A stretch of DNA of 64,000 bases from Cupriavidus sp. IDO (GCF_000812465.1 NZ_JWMA01000044.1:62001-126000), one strand, 5' to 3'. Numbered from the stretch's first letter, positions 52,754 through 61,230 are shown. Notes: generated from the sequence alone by a model not told the origin. Program-made: numbers and translations.

Positions 52754-53890
52754 ATGGAACGTCGTTCCTTTCTGTTGAAAGCATCGGCCGTGGCCGCCAC
52801 CGGGGCGCTTGCCGCCTGCGGCAAGGGTGAAGAAAAGGCAGCGCCCGCCGCAGCAAGCGGCCCCGCCGCCCCGGCGGTGGTCGGCAGCAACCCGGCCGTG
52901 GAATGGCGCCTGGCTTCGAGCTTCCCGAAGTCGCTCGACACCATCTTCGGCACTGCCGAGCTGCTGTCCACCCGCGTCAAGGAACTGACCGACGGCAAGT
53001 TCAACATCAAGGTCTTCGCCGCCGGCGAAATCGTGCCGGGACTGCAGGTGCTGGACGCGGTGCAGAACAACACCGTGCAGCTCGGCCACACCGCCGGCTA
53101 CTACTACTTCGGCAAGAACCCGACGCTATGCTTTGACACCACCATCCCCTTCGGCCTGACCGCGCGCCAGCAGAACGCGTGGATGCTGCAAGGCAACGGC
53201 ATGAAGCTGCTGCGCGAGTTCTTCAAGGAATACAACGTCGTCAACTTCCTGGGCGGCAATACCAACGCGCAGATGGGCGGCTGGTTCCGCAAGGAAATCA
53301 AGACCGTGGCCGACCTGCAGGGCCTGAAGTACCGGATCGCCGGGTTTGCCGGCGTGGTCCTGTCGCAGCTAGGCGTGGTGCCGCAGCAGATCGCCGGCGG
53401 CGACATCTACCCGGCGCTGGAAAAGGGCACCATCGACGCGGCCGAGTGGGTGGGCCCGTACGACGATGAAAAGCTCGGCTTCTACAAGGTGGCCCCGTAC
53501 TACTATTACCCGGGCTGGTGGGAAGGCAGCGCCCAGCTGTCGTTCTATGCCTCGGCATCGGAGTACGAAAAGCTCCCCGCGCTGTACAAGCGCGCGCTGG
53601 AAACCGCCACCATCGAGGCGCACACCAACATGATGGCCAAGTACGACACGGTCAACCCGCAAGCGCTGGCCCGTCTGCTGGAAAACGGCGTGAAGCTGCG
53701 CCCGTTCTCCAAGGAAATCATGGAAGCCTGCTTCAAGGCGACGCAGGACGCCTACGCCGCCGAAACCGCCAAGAACCCGTCGTTCAAGAAGATCTATGAC
53801 GACTGGCGCGTGTTCCGCAACAATGAGGCCGCGTGGTTCAACGTGGCCGAGCAGGCGTTCTCGCAATTCAGCTTCTCGCACAAGCTGTAA
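52754..53890 (+). CDS. TRAP transporter solute-binding protein (DctP/TakP-like), orphan
   Basis: The 378-residue protein has a twin-Arg signal with lipobox (MERRSFLLKASAVAATGALAACG), so it is probably exported folded and lipid-anchored. The binding-protein body has TakP-like marks: WRLASSFPKSLDTIFGTAELL, LKYRIAGFAGVVLSQLGVVPQQ and GTIDAAEWVGPYDDEKLGF, where relatives bind 2-oxo acids or lactate, often with Ca or Na. No DctQM permease genes are adjacent, so it must use a distant permease or act in sensing. A strong terminator follows. Confidence 0.92.
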   Translation: MERRSFLLKASAVAATGALAACGKGEEKAAPAAASGPAAPAVVGSNPAVEWRLASSFPKSLDTIFGTAELLSTRVKELTDGKFNIKVFAAGEIVPGLQVLDAVQNNTVQLGHTAGYYYFGKNPTLCFDTTIPFGLTARQQNAWMLQGNGMKLLREFFKEYNVVNFLGGNTNAQMGGWFRKEIKTVADLQGLKYRIAGFAGVVLSQLGVVPQQIAGGDIYPALEKGTIDAAEWVGPYDDEKLGFYKVAPYYYYPGWWEGSAQLSFYASASEYEKLPALYKRALETATIEAHTNMMAKYDTVNPQALARLLENGVKLRPFSKEIMEACFKATQDAYAAETAKNPSFKKIYDDWRVFRNNEAAWFNVAEQAFSQFSFSHKL

Positions 53891-53922
53891 GCAGTGCGCG
53901 CCGGCACGGCCGGCCCGAAGGG

Positions 53923-53956
53923 AAACCCCATGCTTTCGCCGGACATGGGGTTTTTT
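53923..53956 (+). terminator. Terminator of the TRAP binding protein gene
   Basis: AAACCCCATG and CATGGGGTTT form a 10-bp stem with a loop of 11 nt, followed by TTT and then ATTG. It lies 33 bp after the stop codon. Confidence 0.88.
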
Positions 53957-54037
53957 ATTGTCTGGCATGCCAGTTCGCCAAGCCATACGCGCTTTTGCGC
54001 CCGCCGGTAGAATCGCGCGCATCTACCGGAATTCCCT

Positions 54038-54943
54038 ATGCAAATCGGCATCCTCTACGCACTCCTGGCCTACATCATCTGGGGGCTGCTTCCGCTGTAT
54101 ATCAAGTCGCTGCACGGCATCGCGCCGGCGGAGATCCTGCTGCACCGGATGGTGTGGTCGCTGGTGTTCCTGGGCATCATCCTGGCCGGGCGCCGGCAAT
54201 GGAGCTGGCTCGGGAAAGTGATGAAAGACCGGCGCCTGCTGGCCGGCTTCACGGCGAGCGCCGCGCTGCTGTGCGGCAACTGGTTCCTGTATATCTGGGC
54301 GGTGTCCGCGAACCGCGTGGTGGATGCCAGCCTGGGCTATTTCATCAATCCGCTGTTCAGCGTGCTGCTCGGCGTGGTGTTCCTGCACGAACGGCTGCGG
54401 CCGGCGCAGTGGCTGTCGATCGCCGTAGCTGCGGCCGGCGTGATCTGGCTGACCGTGGCAGCCGGCCAGTTGCCGTGGATTGCGCTGGCGCTGGCGGCAA
54501 CCTTCGGCGGCTACGGCCTGCTGCGCAAGACCGGGGCGCTGGGCGCGCTGGAGGGGCTGTCGCTGGAGACCCTGCTGCTGTTCCCGCTGGCTGCCGCCGC
54601 GCTTGGCTACCTGCTCTTCACCGGCCAGGACGGCTTTACGCACGCAGCACCAGGTACGCAGTTCCTGCTGCTGATGGCCGGGCCGGTCACGGCGGTGCCG
54701 CTGCTGTTCTTTGCCGCAGGCGCGCGGCGGATTCCGCTGTCATTGCTGGGATTGCTGCAATACACCGGGCCGACCCTGCAACTGCTGCTGGGCGTGTGGC
54801 TCTGGCACGAACCCTTTCCTGCGCAAAAGCAGATCGGCTACGCGCTGATCTGGATTTCGCTGGCGATGTATGCGGCGGAAGGGCTGTGGATGAGTGCGCG
54901 ACAGAAGCCCTCCGCCATCAATGCGGGTAATGAACCCACTTAG
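54038..54943 (+). CDS. rarD: EamA-family transporter RarD
   Basis: The 301-residue protein has ten helices and RarD-specific blocks: YIIWGLLPLYIKSLHGIAPAEILLHRMVWS near the start and ASLGYFINPLFSVLLGVVFLHERL about residue 95. RarD proteins are drug/metabolite-family permeases of uncertain substrate, first noted for chloramphenicol sensitivity. It is a single gene after a terminator. Confidence 0.92.
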   Translation: MQIGILYALLAYIIWGLLPLYIKSLHGIAPAEILLHRMVWSLVFLGIILAGRRQWSWLGKVMKDRRLLAGFTASAALLCGNWFLYIWAVSANRVVDASLGYFINPLFSVLLGVVFLHERLRPAQWLSIAVAAAGVIWLTVAAGQLPWIALALAATFGGYGLLRKTGALGALEGLSLETLLLFPLAAAALGYLLFTGQDGFTHAAPGTQFLLLMAGPVTAVPLLFFAAGARRIPLSLLGLLQYTGPTLQLLLGVWLWHEPFPAQKQIGYALIWISLAMYAAEGLWMSARQKPSAINAGNEPT

Positions 54944-55125
54944 AATTTGCGATCGATGATTTGTTGCGTAGATGGTTTTCAGTACCTTACGTGCAAGATC
55001 CGGACTCCATGGCATCGACGATCCCCGGCAGAACGCCGAAAATTATTGGCGTGACTGATTAATCCATAGATTCAGAAGCAAGCACCATTCGTGGAGTCGA
55101 TAGAAAGGACGCCACCAGCCCCCGA

Positions 55126-56211
55126 ATGAACGCCGATAGCCCGACCTCCGCCGCCCAGCCAGTCCAGCGCAAGATCATCCATTGCGATTGCGACTGCTTC
55201 TACGCCTCGGTCGAGATGCGCGACGATCCGTCGTTGCGCGGGCGGCCGCTGGCTGTAGGCGGTTCGCCTGACCGCCGCGGCGTGATTGCCACCTGCAACT
55301 ACGAGGCGCGCGCGTTCGGCGTGCGCTCGGCGATGTCTTCGGCCCAGGCGGTCAAGCGCTGCCCCGGCCTGCTGATCGTGCGGCCGGCCATGGACAAGTA
55401 CCGCGAGGTTTCGCGCCGCATCTTTGCCATTTATCGCGAGTACACCGAGCTGGTTGAACCGCTGTCGCTGGATGAGGCGTATCTCGATGTGAGCCGATGC
55501 ACGCGCCATGACGGCAGCGCCACCCGCATTGCCGAAGAGATCCGGCAGCGCGTGCGAGACGAGGTGGGCGTGACGGTATCGGCCGGGGTCGGCCCAAGCA
55601 AGTTCGTCGCCAAGATCGCCAGCGACTGGAACAAACCCGACGGCCTGTTCGTGGTGCGTCCTGGCGCCGTCGACGCCTTCGTGGCCGCGCTGCCGGTGGA
55701 GCGCATCCACGGCGTGGGGAAGGTCACCGCCGCCAAGCTCAAGCGGCTGGGCGCCGAGACCTGCGGCGACCTGCGCGAATGGTCGCCCGACCGGCTGCAC
55801 AAGCAGTTCGGCAGCTTCGGTGCGCGGCTCTACAACCTGTGCCGCGGCGTGGACCATCGCGAGGTCACGCCCGAGCGCGAGCGCAAGTCGATCAGCGTGG
55901 AGGAAACCTATCCAGACGACCTGCCCGACCTGCAAGCCTGCCTGGCCGAGCTGGAGCCGCTGATTGCCATGCTGGAGGCCCGCATCGCACGCGCACAGGC
56001 ACACGACACCATCGACAAGCTGACCGTGAAGCTGCGCTTTTCGGATTTCCGCCAGACCACGGTCGAATGCCGCGGCCATGCGCCAGACCGCCAGACCTAT
56101 GCCCGGCTGCTGGCCGAAGGGCATGCGCGGCGCGGTTTGCCGGTGCGGCTGCTGGGGGTCGGCGTAGGCACCAGTGATCGCGACGAGGCGCAACTGGTGT
56201 TGTTTGATTGA
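55126..56211 (+). CDS. dinB: DNA polymerase IV (Y family)
   Basis: The 361-residue protein has the catalytic metal site in KIIHCDCDCFYASVEM and SLDEAYLDVSRC, the palm/finger block YEARAFGVRSAMSS, a helix-hairpin-helix (GVGKVTAAKLKRLG) and a little-finger domain. It ends in the beta-clamp motif QLVLFD. It performs error-prone translesion synthesis. No LexA-type box is seen upstream, but a GATTAATC octamer lies in the leader (55057-55064) and two more in a palindromic pair after the stop. Confidence 0.95.
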   Translation: MNADSPTSAAQPVQRKIIHCDCDCFYASVEMRDDPSLRGRPLAVGGSPDRRGVIATCNYEARAFGVRSAMSSAQAVKRCPGLLIVRPAMDKYREVSRRIFAIYREYTELVEPLSLDEAYLDVSRCTRHDGSATRIAEEIRQRVRDEVGVTVSAGVGPSKFVAKIASDWNKPDGLFVVRPGAVDAFVAALPVERIHGVGKVTAAKLKRLGAETCGDLREWSPDRLHKQFGSFGARLYNLCRGVDHREVTPERERKSISVEETYPDDLPDLQACLAELEPLIAMLEARIARAQAHDTIDKLTVKLRFSDFRQTTVECRGHAPDRQTYARLLAEGHARRGLPVRLLGVGVGTSDRDEAQLVLFD

Positions 56212-56222
56212 CATGGCATTCA

Positions 56223-56269
56223 CGCGATTAATCGATCCAAACAACACTAGTCATCGTCGATTAATCGCG
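56223..56269. repeat. 13-bp perfect inverted repeat after dinB
   Basis: CGCGATTAATCGA (56223-56235) pairs with TCGATTAATCGCG (56257-56269) across a 21-nt loop. Each arm is itself nearly palindromic around GATTAATC. It is AT-rich and lies between the convergent dinB and DUF2272 genes. It may be a terminator or a paired protein-binding site. Confidence 0.7.
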
Positions 56270-56286
56270 CGAATAATTTGACCAGG

Positions 56287-57282
56287 CTATTGCAGGTTGC
56301 TGCGCATCAGCAGCAGCCACGGCATGTGCGAATTGGTGATGCCGTCGAGCTTGCCGGAGTCGCCCAGCTCGATCTCCTCCATCGACACCGATTGCTGCAC
56401 GTTGCCGCCGATCGCCTTCACCATGCGTGCGGCCGGATCGACCGAGACCACGATGTCGCAATGCATGGGCGTCGTGCCGAAACCGATCTCCGACACATCC
56501 TCCAGGTATTTGTCGTGGCCACGGGCGGCGCAGATGAGGTCACCCGGGCGGGGCATGGCGGGCGTTGGTTCGATATGGAAGGCTGGCGCCGGCAGGATGC
56601 CGTCACGCGCATCCACCACGTACATGGAATGGGACTGACCGGTCAGGAACTGGCGGTCGTCCAGCCCTGCCTTGCGCAGCACCCATGAAATGAAGACGGC
56701 CGACCACGCCCACGCGCCTTGCGTGACCTGCTGGCACGAAGGCGCCTCGCCGACGATCCCCCAGTAGCGCCGCGCCAGCTTGCAGCCCAGCGGCGTGGCT
56801 TCCATGCCCGTGCCATCCGGGAAGCTCAGGCATTCCGGGCCCCGGCCATCATGATCGAACTCGGTATCGGCTGACGTCCGGGGCGCAGAACCAGGTGCGG
56901 CGGCATTGCTGTTGGCACCCGCCTGGCTGTCAAACGACGCCTCCATGCCGGGCGGCACCGGCTCGGGCAGCGGACTGAAGGTGACGCAAGAGCTATCGTC
57001 GCGGCCCAGCCGCACGGTCTGTCCGCCCCAACGCTGCCACTCCTGGGTGGCGATCTCGATGATCCGCTCGCGCGGGGTGGCGCCAGGTCTGGTCACGGGC
57101 CGTTCCGTGTCGGGCAGCGGCGCTGCTTGCGGGCGCACGGGCTCGCTGATGGTGGTGCAGGCACTCAGCAATGCGAGGGCCGCCGCGGCGCACAAGGCCT
57201 GTGGAGAAAACTGTGGAATCGCTTGTGGAAAGCGCTGTGTATAAGGCTGTGGAGATCTGCGCTGCTGCAGTCGGGGAAACAT
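56287..57282 (-). CDS. DUF2272 lipoprotein
   Basis: The 331-residue protein has a long N-terminal leader with tetrapeptide repeats (SPQP, YTQR, FPQA, IPQF, SPQA), then a lipoprotein signal (LCAAAALALLSAC). The C-terminal DUF2272 domain (about 165-330) has VFISWVLRKAGLDDRQFLTG, PRPGDLICAARGHD, HCDIVVSVD and IGGNVQQSV, an NlpC/P60-like fold with Cys/His candidate catalytic residues, suggesting peptidoglycan or amide hydrolysis. The leader repeat is encoded by the 12-bp array at 57200. Start at MFPRLQQ; the true start could differ, because such a long stretch before the signal is unusual. Confidence 0.8.
   Translation of the reverse strand: MFPRLQQRRSPQPYTQRFPQAIPQFSPQALCAAAALALLSACTTISEPVRPQAAPLPDTERPVTRPGATPRERIIEIATQEWQRWGGQTVRLGRDDSSCVTFSPLPEPVPPGMEASFDSQAGANSNAAAPGSAPRTSADTEFDHDGRGPECLSFPDGTGMEATPLGCKLARRYWGIVGEAPSCQQVTQGAWAWSAVFISWVLRKAGLDDRQFLTGQSHSMYVVDARDGILPAPAFHIEPTPAMPRPGDLICAARGHDKYLEDVSEIGFGTTPMHCDIVVSVDPAARMVKAIGGNVQQSVSMEEIELGDSGKLDGITNSHMPWLLLMRSNLQ
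57200..57259. repeat. Array of five TGTGGA-type 12-bp units
   Basis: TGTGGAGAA, TGTGGAATC, TGTGGAAAG, TGTGTATAA and TGTGGAGAT start at 57200, 57212, 57224, 57236 and 57248, exactly 12 bp apart. They resemble the inverse of the DnaA box TTATCCACA with changes at the last three positions. The array codes for the x-P-Q-x leader repeats of the DUF2272 lipoprotein on the other strand. Confidence 0.7.
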
Positions 57283-57419
57283 GGAAGCCCCACGAAGCAC
57301 GGAGTCCGCTCAGCCCTTGAACAGCCGTGGCTGGACGCCGGTTGGAAGACCTGGCTGGCCGCTATTCCGTCGGGCTGGCCAGTGGTGTAGCGAATACTTC
57401 GGAAATCGAGGACAAGTAC

Positions 57420-57428
57420 TGTGGATAA
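57420..57428 (+). promoter_or_regulatory. Perfect DnaA-box sequence
   Basis: TGTGGATAA is the exact inverse of TTATCCACA. It lies between the DUF2272 and hupB genes, about 160 bp from the array at 57200. DnaA binding is inferred from sequence only. Confidence 0.45.
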
Positions 57429-57521
57429 CGTCCCCCGCCTGGCGCTCGCCTGCGCCCTCGGGCACCGGGCGGCGGCATGGCGGGGTCATACAAACCGGGC
57501 TGTCGGAACGGCCCGCCAGGA

Positions 57522-57800
57522 TCACTGGTTCACGGCGTCCTTGAACTTCTGGCCAGCCTTGAACTTCACGGTCTTGGCCGCTTCCACCTTGATTTCTTCA
57601 CCAGTACGCGGGTTGCGCGCCATGCGCTCGCCACGCTCGCCCTTGCTGAACGTGCCAAAGCCGATCAGGCTCAGCGTGTCGCCCTTCGCAACGGCGTCCA
57701 TGATGGCCGACAGGGTAACGTTCAGTGCCTGCTCTGCCTTTGCCTTGGTCAGACCGTCCACGCCGGCTGCGATAGCGTCGATCAGTTCGGTTTTCGTCAT
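57522..57800 (-). CDS. hupB: Histone-like DNA-bending protein HU-beta
   Basis: The 92-residue protein is typical of HU: MTKTELIDAIAAGVDGLTKAKAEQALN, GFGTFSKGERGERMARNPRTGEEI (the DNA-bending arm with the conserved NP) and a Lys-rich end. It bends and compacts DNA as a dimer. It stands alone with a 1.2 kb gene-free region upstream, and the next gene upstream codes for a SET-domain protein. The Lys-rich protein is a plausible target for such an enzyme (inference). Confidence 0.96.
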   Translation of the reverse strand: MTKTELIDAIAAGVDGLTKAKAEQALNVTLSAIMDAVAKGDTLSLIGFGTFSKGERGERMARNPRTGEEIKVEAAKTVKFKAGQKFKDAVNQ

Positions 57801-58615
57801 GCTTCACTCCGTATCGAGTTGATAAAACACAGACGCCCGCCGTGGCCGGCCACGCTTGGCACCGCCCCGGCAAAGACGCCGCGGGCCACATCATACCGTG
57901 TCGGGCAAGGCGCACCGCGAACAGATTGTTACGAGGTAGTTTCCGAGGAGCCGCGCCAGTCGGGCTTTCTAAGGCGATGGGCCTCGACAGGGCCATCCAA
58001 AGAAACTGGCAAAACGTGATGCCTGAACCGCATAGACACTGGTGGAGCCTGTTTCGGGACAGGAGGCGATCCTGAGGCCTCTGAGGCCCTGGAGCACTGC
58101 CGGAGCACCCGGAGTGCTCCAGGCCCGTCCATGGGGCTTCCAGGCCTTCTGCCGGGGCTGTACGAGCCCGGAGAGGCTACGGTCCCCGCAATGGAAGCTG
58201 ACGTAGCGAGTGACCTGCACTATTGTGCATAGCGCCCAATCGGGCACGTCGTTGCCTCTTCCCGCCCTATTCGCCGCATGCATGGTGCAGGCGAAGCCCT
58301 GGCAGCAGTAAACGCGCCTCTGCAATTCCGATTCCCTTTTGGTCGAAGCCTTCCGCATTCGCAAGGCCGTATACGTCCCGCACGCCTCGCTGGAAATGTT
58401 TCCACGCCACGTTTACGGCTTCGGCTTACGTGTTCGCGTATACGCCGGCGCGGGGAGAGCCGTGCTGAAAAAAGCAGCCGGGCCGAAGGCCGGCTTTTCG
58501 ACGGCCGTTTTCCCCGGCGTACCCTTTCTTGCCGATGCCAGGGCGTAGTCCTTTCGGTTTACGTCTTTCTTTTCATGTATACAAATAGTAGTAGTAGGTA
58601 AACCAGCCGCTCCGC

Positions 58616-58624
58616 TGTGGATAA
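58616..58624 (+). promoter_or_regulatory. DnaA-box sequence in the gene-poor region
   Basis: TGTGGATAA is a perfect inverse of TTATCCACA. It is flanked by GTAAAC hexamers on both sides within 25 bp. Confidence 0.45.
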
Positions 58625-58797
58625 CCGCGTAAACCGCTTTTAACTCATGGGTTTACGTAAACGAGAACTACAGGGACCGGATGTTGGGGAAGGTGGATGA
58701 CTCCGCCTTCGGTATGAGGGGTTGGTCGGAGGCCGTCCGACTTATGCCTGAGCCGTCCCCATGTCAGCCCCAGGCAGCCCACATCCAATCCGGTTGC

Positions 58798-58828
58798 TTA
58801 TCCACAGATTTGGGCGGGGTTATCCACA
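58798..58828 (-). promoter_or_regulatory. Pair of perfect DnaA boxes
   Basis: TTATCCACA occurs at 58798-58806 and again at 58820-58828 in the same direction, 22 bp apart, about 200 bp before the SET-domain gene. Two helical turns of spacing would place both on one face. Confidence 0.5.
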
Positions 58829-59024
58829 TTGGTGGCCGGTGCGGAGCCGGTATACGCCGTGCTTGCCGGATCACCGGCGGGGCCGCGGTATACGTCGCGG
58901 AAGGCGTTTGCCTGGCGTATACCGGGGCGCGCGTATACGCACCCGGTGTGCGCCGGTATCATGCCGATCGCGCCGGCACCACCGGCATCCGGTACAACGC
59001 AGGCGACCAGGCACGGAAACGCAA

Positions 59025-59537
59025 ATGGCGGAAAAAGCAAAGCGCAAGGAAGACGGGCAGGAAAAGAAGAAGACGGCGAGCGATCGCATCGAAGTGCGCC
59101 AGTCGGGCGTGCACGGCAAGGGCGTCTATGCCATTGCCGCGATTGCCGAGGGCGAGCGCGTGATCGAATACAAGGGCGAGCACATCTCGTGGAAGAAGGC
59201 GCTGGACCGCCATCCGCACGACCCGAGCGATCCGAATCACACTTTCTATTTCAGCCTGGACGACGGCAGCGTGATCGACGCCAAGTACGGCGGCAATCGC
59301 GCGCGCTGGATCAACCACGCCTGCAGCCCCAACTGCGAGGCGCGCGAGAAGAAGGGCAGGGTGTTCATCCACGCGCTGCGCGACATCGCGCCCGGCGAGG
59401 AGCTGTTCTATGACTACGGGCTGGTCATCGATGCCCGCTACACCAGGAAGCTGAAGAAGGAGTTCGAGTGCCGCTGCGGCAGCCCGGATTGCCGGGGCAC
59501 CATGCTGGCGCCGAAGGAAAAGAAGGGCGGGAAGTAA
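59025..59537 (+). CDS. SET-domain protein lysine methyltransferase
   Basis: The 170-residue protein begins with a Lys-rich stretch (MAEKAKRKEDGQEKKK). The SET core is clear: SGVHGKGVYAIAAIAEGERVIEYKGE, then RARWINHACSPNCEA (the NHxCxPN SAM-binding motif) and GEELFYDYG with the catalytic Tyr. A post-SET ECRCGSPDCRGTML Cys cluster binds zinc. Such proteins methylate Lys residues with SAM; in Chlamydia, Bacillus and Legionella relatives target histone-like or host histone proteins. The start is at the first Met before the Lys stretch; longer readings give unlikely sequence. It is divergent from hupB, so HU is the natural candidate substrate (inference). Confidence 0.92.
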   Translation: MAEKAKRKEDGQEKKKTASDRIEVRQSGVHGKGVYAIAAIAEGERVIEYKGEHISWKKALDRHPHDPSDPNHTFYFSLDDGSVIDAKYGGNRARWINHACSPNCEAREKKGRVFIHALRDIAPGEELFYDYGLVIDARYTRKLKKEFECRCGSPDCRGTMLAPKEKKGGK

Positions 59538-59573
59538 TCCGCAGTCGGTCCCCTGCAACGCGGGACGGTTCGC

Positions 59574-61193
59574 TCAGGCCGCCGGCGCGGCCGCCTCGCA
59601 GGGGATCCGGATCACGAAGCGCATGGTGGCGCGGCGCTCCCCGCTGCCGGCATCGCCGGCGGGGGGCGGGACATCTTCGATGCGGATGGTGCCGTGGTGC
59701 AGGCCGACGATCTCATGCACGATGGCCAGGCCCAGCCCGGCGCCGGCCGTCGGTGCCGCCTGGGTGCCGCCGGGCAGTTCCGGCGAGCGGTCGCCGCGGA
59801 AGAAGCGCTTGAAGACCTCCTCGCGCCGCTGCAGCGGGATGCCGGGGCCATTGTCTTCCACCATCACCACCGCCATGCCGCGATGGCCCAGCGCCTCGCC
59901 GCCGGCGCGCACGGTGATGCGCCCGCCGGCCGGCACATATTTCACCGCGTTGTCGATCAGGTTGGAGAGCGCCTCGCGCATCAGCAGGCGGTTGCCGCGC
60001 ACCACGGCGGGCGAGCCGCCGGTGAAGGTCGGTCCCGGCAATACCTCGAAGCCCAGGTCCACGTGCCGCGCGAGCGCCTGCGGCACCCACTCGGCGCCGG
60101 TTTCGAAGGCCAGCTCAGCGAGGTCGAAATGCTCGACCGGGCCCAGCCGCTCCAGCGACAGCCCGGGCTCGGCCCGGGCCAGCGACAGCAGCTGGTTGGA
60201 CAGCCGCACCGCGCGGTCGGCCGCAGTCTGTAGTTCGCGCAGGGCGTGGCGCGCCACTTCCAGCGAATCCGCCTCCACCGCGCGGTCCGCATGCAGCTTC
60301 ACGGCCGTCAGCGGCGTGCGCAGCTGGTGGGCGGCATCGGCGATGAACTTGCGCTGCGCATCAAGCGCATCGCGCAGGCGCGACAGCAGCGCGTTCAGGC
60401 CGCGGATCAGCGGCGCCACCTCGGCAGGTACCTGGGTCTCGTCCAGCGCCGCCAGCGAACGGGCGGTCTGGCGATTGAGCTTGTCGGTCAGGATCTGCAG
60501 CGGCACCAGCTCTTCCTTGAGCACGTGCGACAGGATCAGGCTGCCGACCAGCAGCAGCAGGATCAGCGGCACCGACACCGACAACAGGATCTCGTTGGCA
60601 GCGGTCTCGCGCCGGTCCAGCAGTTCGGCCACTTCCACCACGATCGGGCCGCGCGTGGCCTTGCCATCCTCGCTGGTGGCGAGCTCGTCCACCGCGGCGC
60701 TTGGCAGCATCACCGGCAGCCGTACCGCGCGTACCTGCCGGCCGCTGAACCAGGCGTAGAAGAGCCGGGCGTCGTGCAGCGTGGTCTGGCCGGTGCCGTA
60801 GCCCAGCCAGGTGTCCATGCCGCCGATCAGGCCGTCAGGGCCGTGGATGCGCCAGTAGATGCGGTCGGTGCCTTCGGCCTCGACCAGCGTCTGGGCGATC
60901 ATCGGGATGTCATGCTCGAGCCGCGGGCCGGCAATGCGGATCTGCTGGGCGATGTTGTTGGCCACGCCATAGAGGGCGCGGTCGAATACCTGCGTGGTGT
61001 AGTGGGCAGCCAGCCAGTAGGAGAGCGAACCGCTGGTCAGCACCAGCGCGAACAGCGGCGTGGCCAGCGCGCGCAGCAGGTGCACGCGCAGGCTCGGGTT
61101 CGGCGCGGTGCGCGGCGGCTGGGCGGGACGCGGGGCGGGCTCCGCGGCGGGCCGGGAAGGCCGGGATCGGGGCCACATGGCTCGTTTGTTCAT
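59574..61193 (-). CDS. Sensor histidine kinase, TctE/QseC-like
   Basis: The 539-residue protein has a Pro/Arg-rich cytoplasmic leader (1-32), helix 1 (about 38-62), a TctE-type periplasmic domain (about 65-200), helix 2 (about 203-225), a HAMP-like linker, H289 in IADAAHQLRTPLTAVKLHADRA and a HATPase with NLIDNAVKYVP, DNGPGIP and GAGLGLAIV. It is read after the regulator gene, 37 bp downstream. It precedes nothing obvious, since the SET gene is convergent. The signal is unknown. Confidence 0.9.
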   Translation of the reverse strand: MNKRAMWPRSRPSRPAAEPAPRPAQPPRTAPNPSLRVHLLRALATPLFALVLTSGSLSYWLAAHYTTQVFDRALYGVANNIAQQIRIAGPRLEHDIPMIAQTLVEAEGTDRIYWRIHGPDGLIGGMDTWLGYGTGQTTLHDARLFYAWFSGRQVRAVRLPVMLPSAAVDELATSEDGKATRGPIVVEVAELLDRRETAANEILLSVSVPLILLLLVGSLILSHVLKEELVPLQILTDKLNRQTARSLAALDETQVPAEVAPLIRGLNALLSRLRDALDAQRKFIADAAHQLRTPLTAVKLHADRAVEADSLEVARHALRELQTAADRAVRLSNQLLSLARAEPGLSLERLGPVEHFDLAELAFETGAEWVPQALARHVDLGFEVLPGPTFTGGSPAVVRGNRLLMREALSNLIDNAVKYVPAGGRITVRAGGEALGHRGMAVVMVEDNGPGIPLQRREEVFKRFFRGDRSPELPGGTQAAPTAGAGLGLAIVHEIVGLHHGTIRIEDVPPPAGDAGSGERRATMRFVIRIPCEAAAPAA

Positions 61194-61230
61194 CTACGCG
61201 CAGCGGACCGGTCCGCGCGGCGGCGCGGCA

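Larger units (their letters stand above)
57801..59024. other. 1.2 kb gene-poor region with GTWTAC hexamer cluster
   Basis: No convincing gene is present. It carries at least seven GTATAC and six GTTTAC/GTAAAC hexamers between 58369 and 58938, including the palindromes CGTATACG (58368-58375, 58437-58444), TGTATACA (58576-58583), GTTTACGTAAAC (58651-58662) and GCGTATACGC (58931-58940). It also has three perfect DnaA boxes (58616-58624, 58798-58806, 58820-58828). A GC stem at about 58478-58495 resembles a terminator. Such a motif density is very unlikely by chance in DNA of about 65% GC. Confidence 0.75.

Noticed and set aside
58216..58229. TGCAC-N4-GTGCA palindrome as an NtrC site
   Set aside because: The spacing and flanks do not match the usual NtrC consensus, and no sigma-54 promoter or nitrogen gene is near.
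58339..58548. Small frame with Val-Tyr repeats in the hupB-SET gap
   Set aside because: The VY pairs come from GTWTAC hexamers, the start is a TTG without a ribosome site, and the hexamers continue outside the frame; better explained as DNA sites.
57801..59024. Chromosomal replication origin
   Set aside because: DnaA boxes exist, but there is no dnaA, dnaN, gyrB, parAB or gidA gene nearby and no clear AT-rich unwinding region; only a secondary site is possible.
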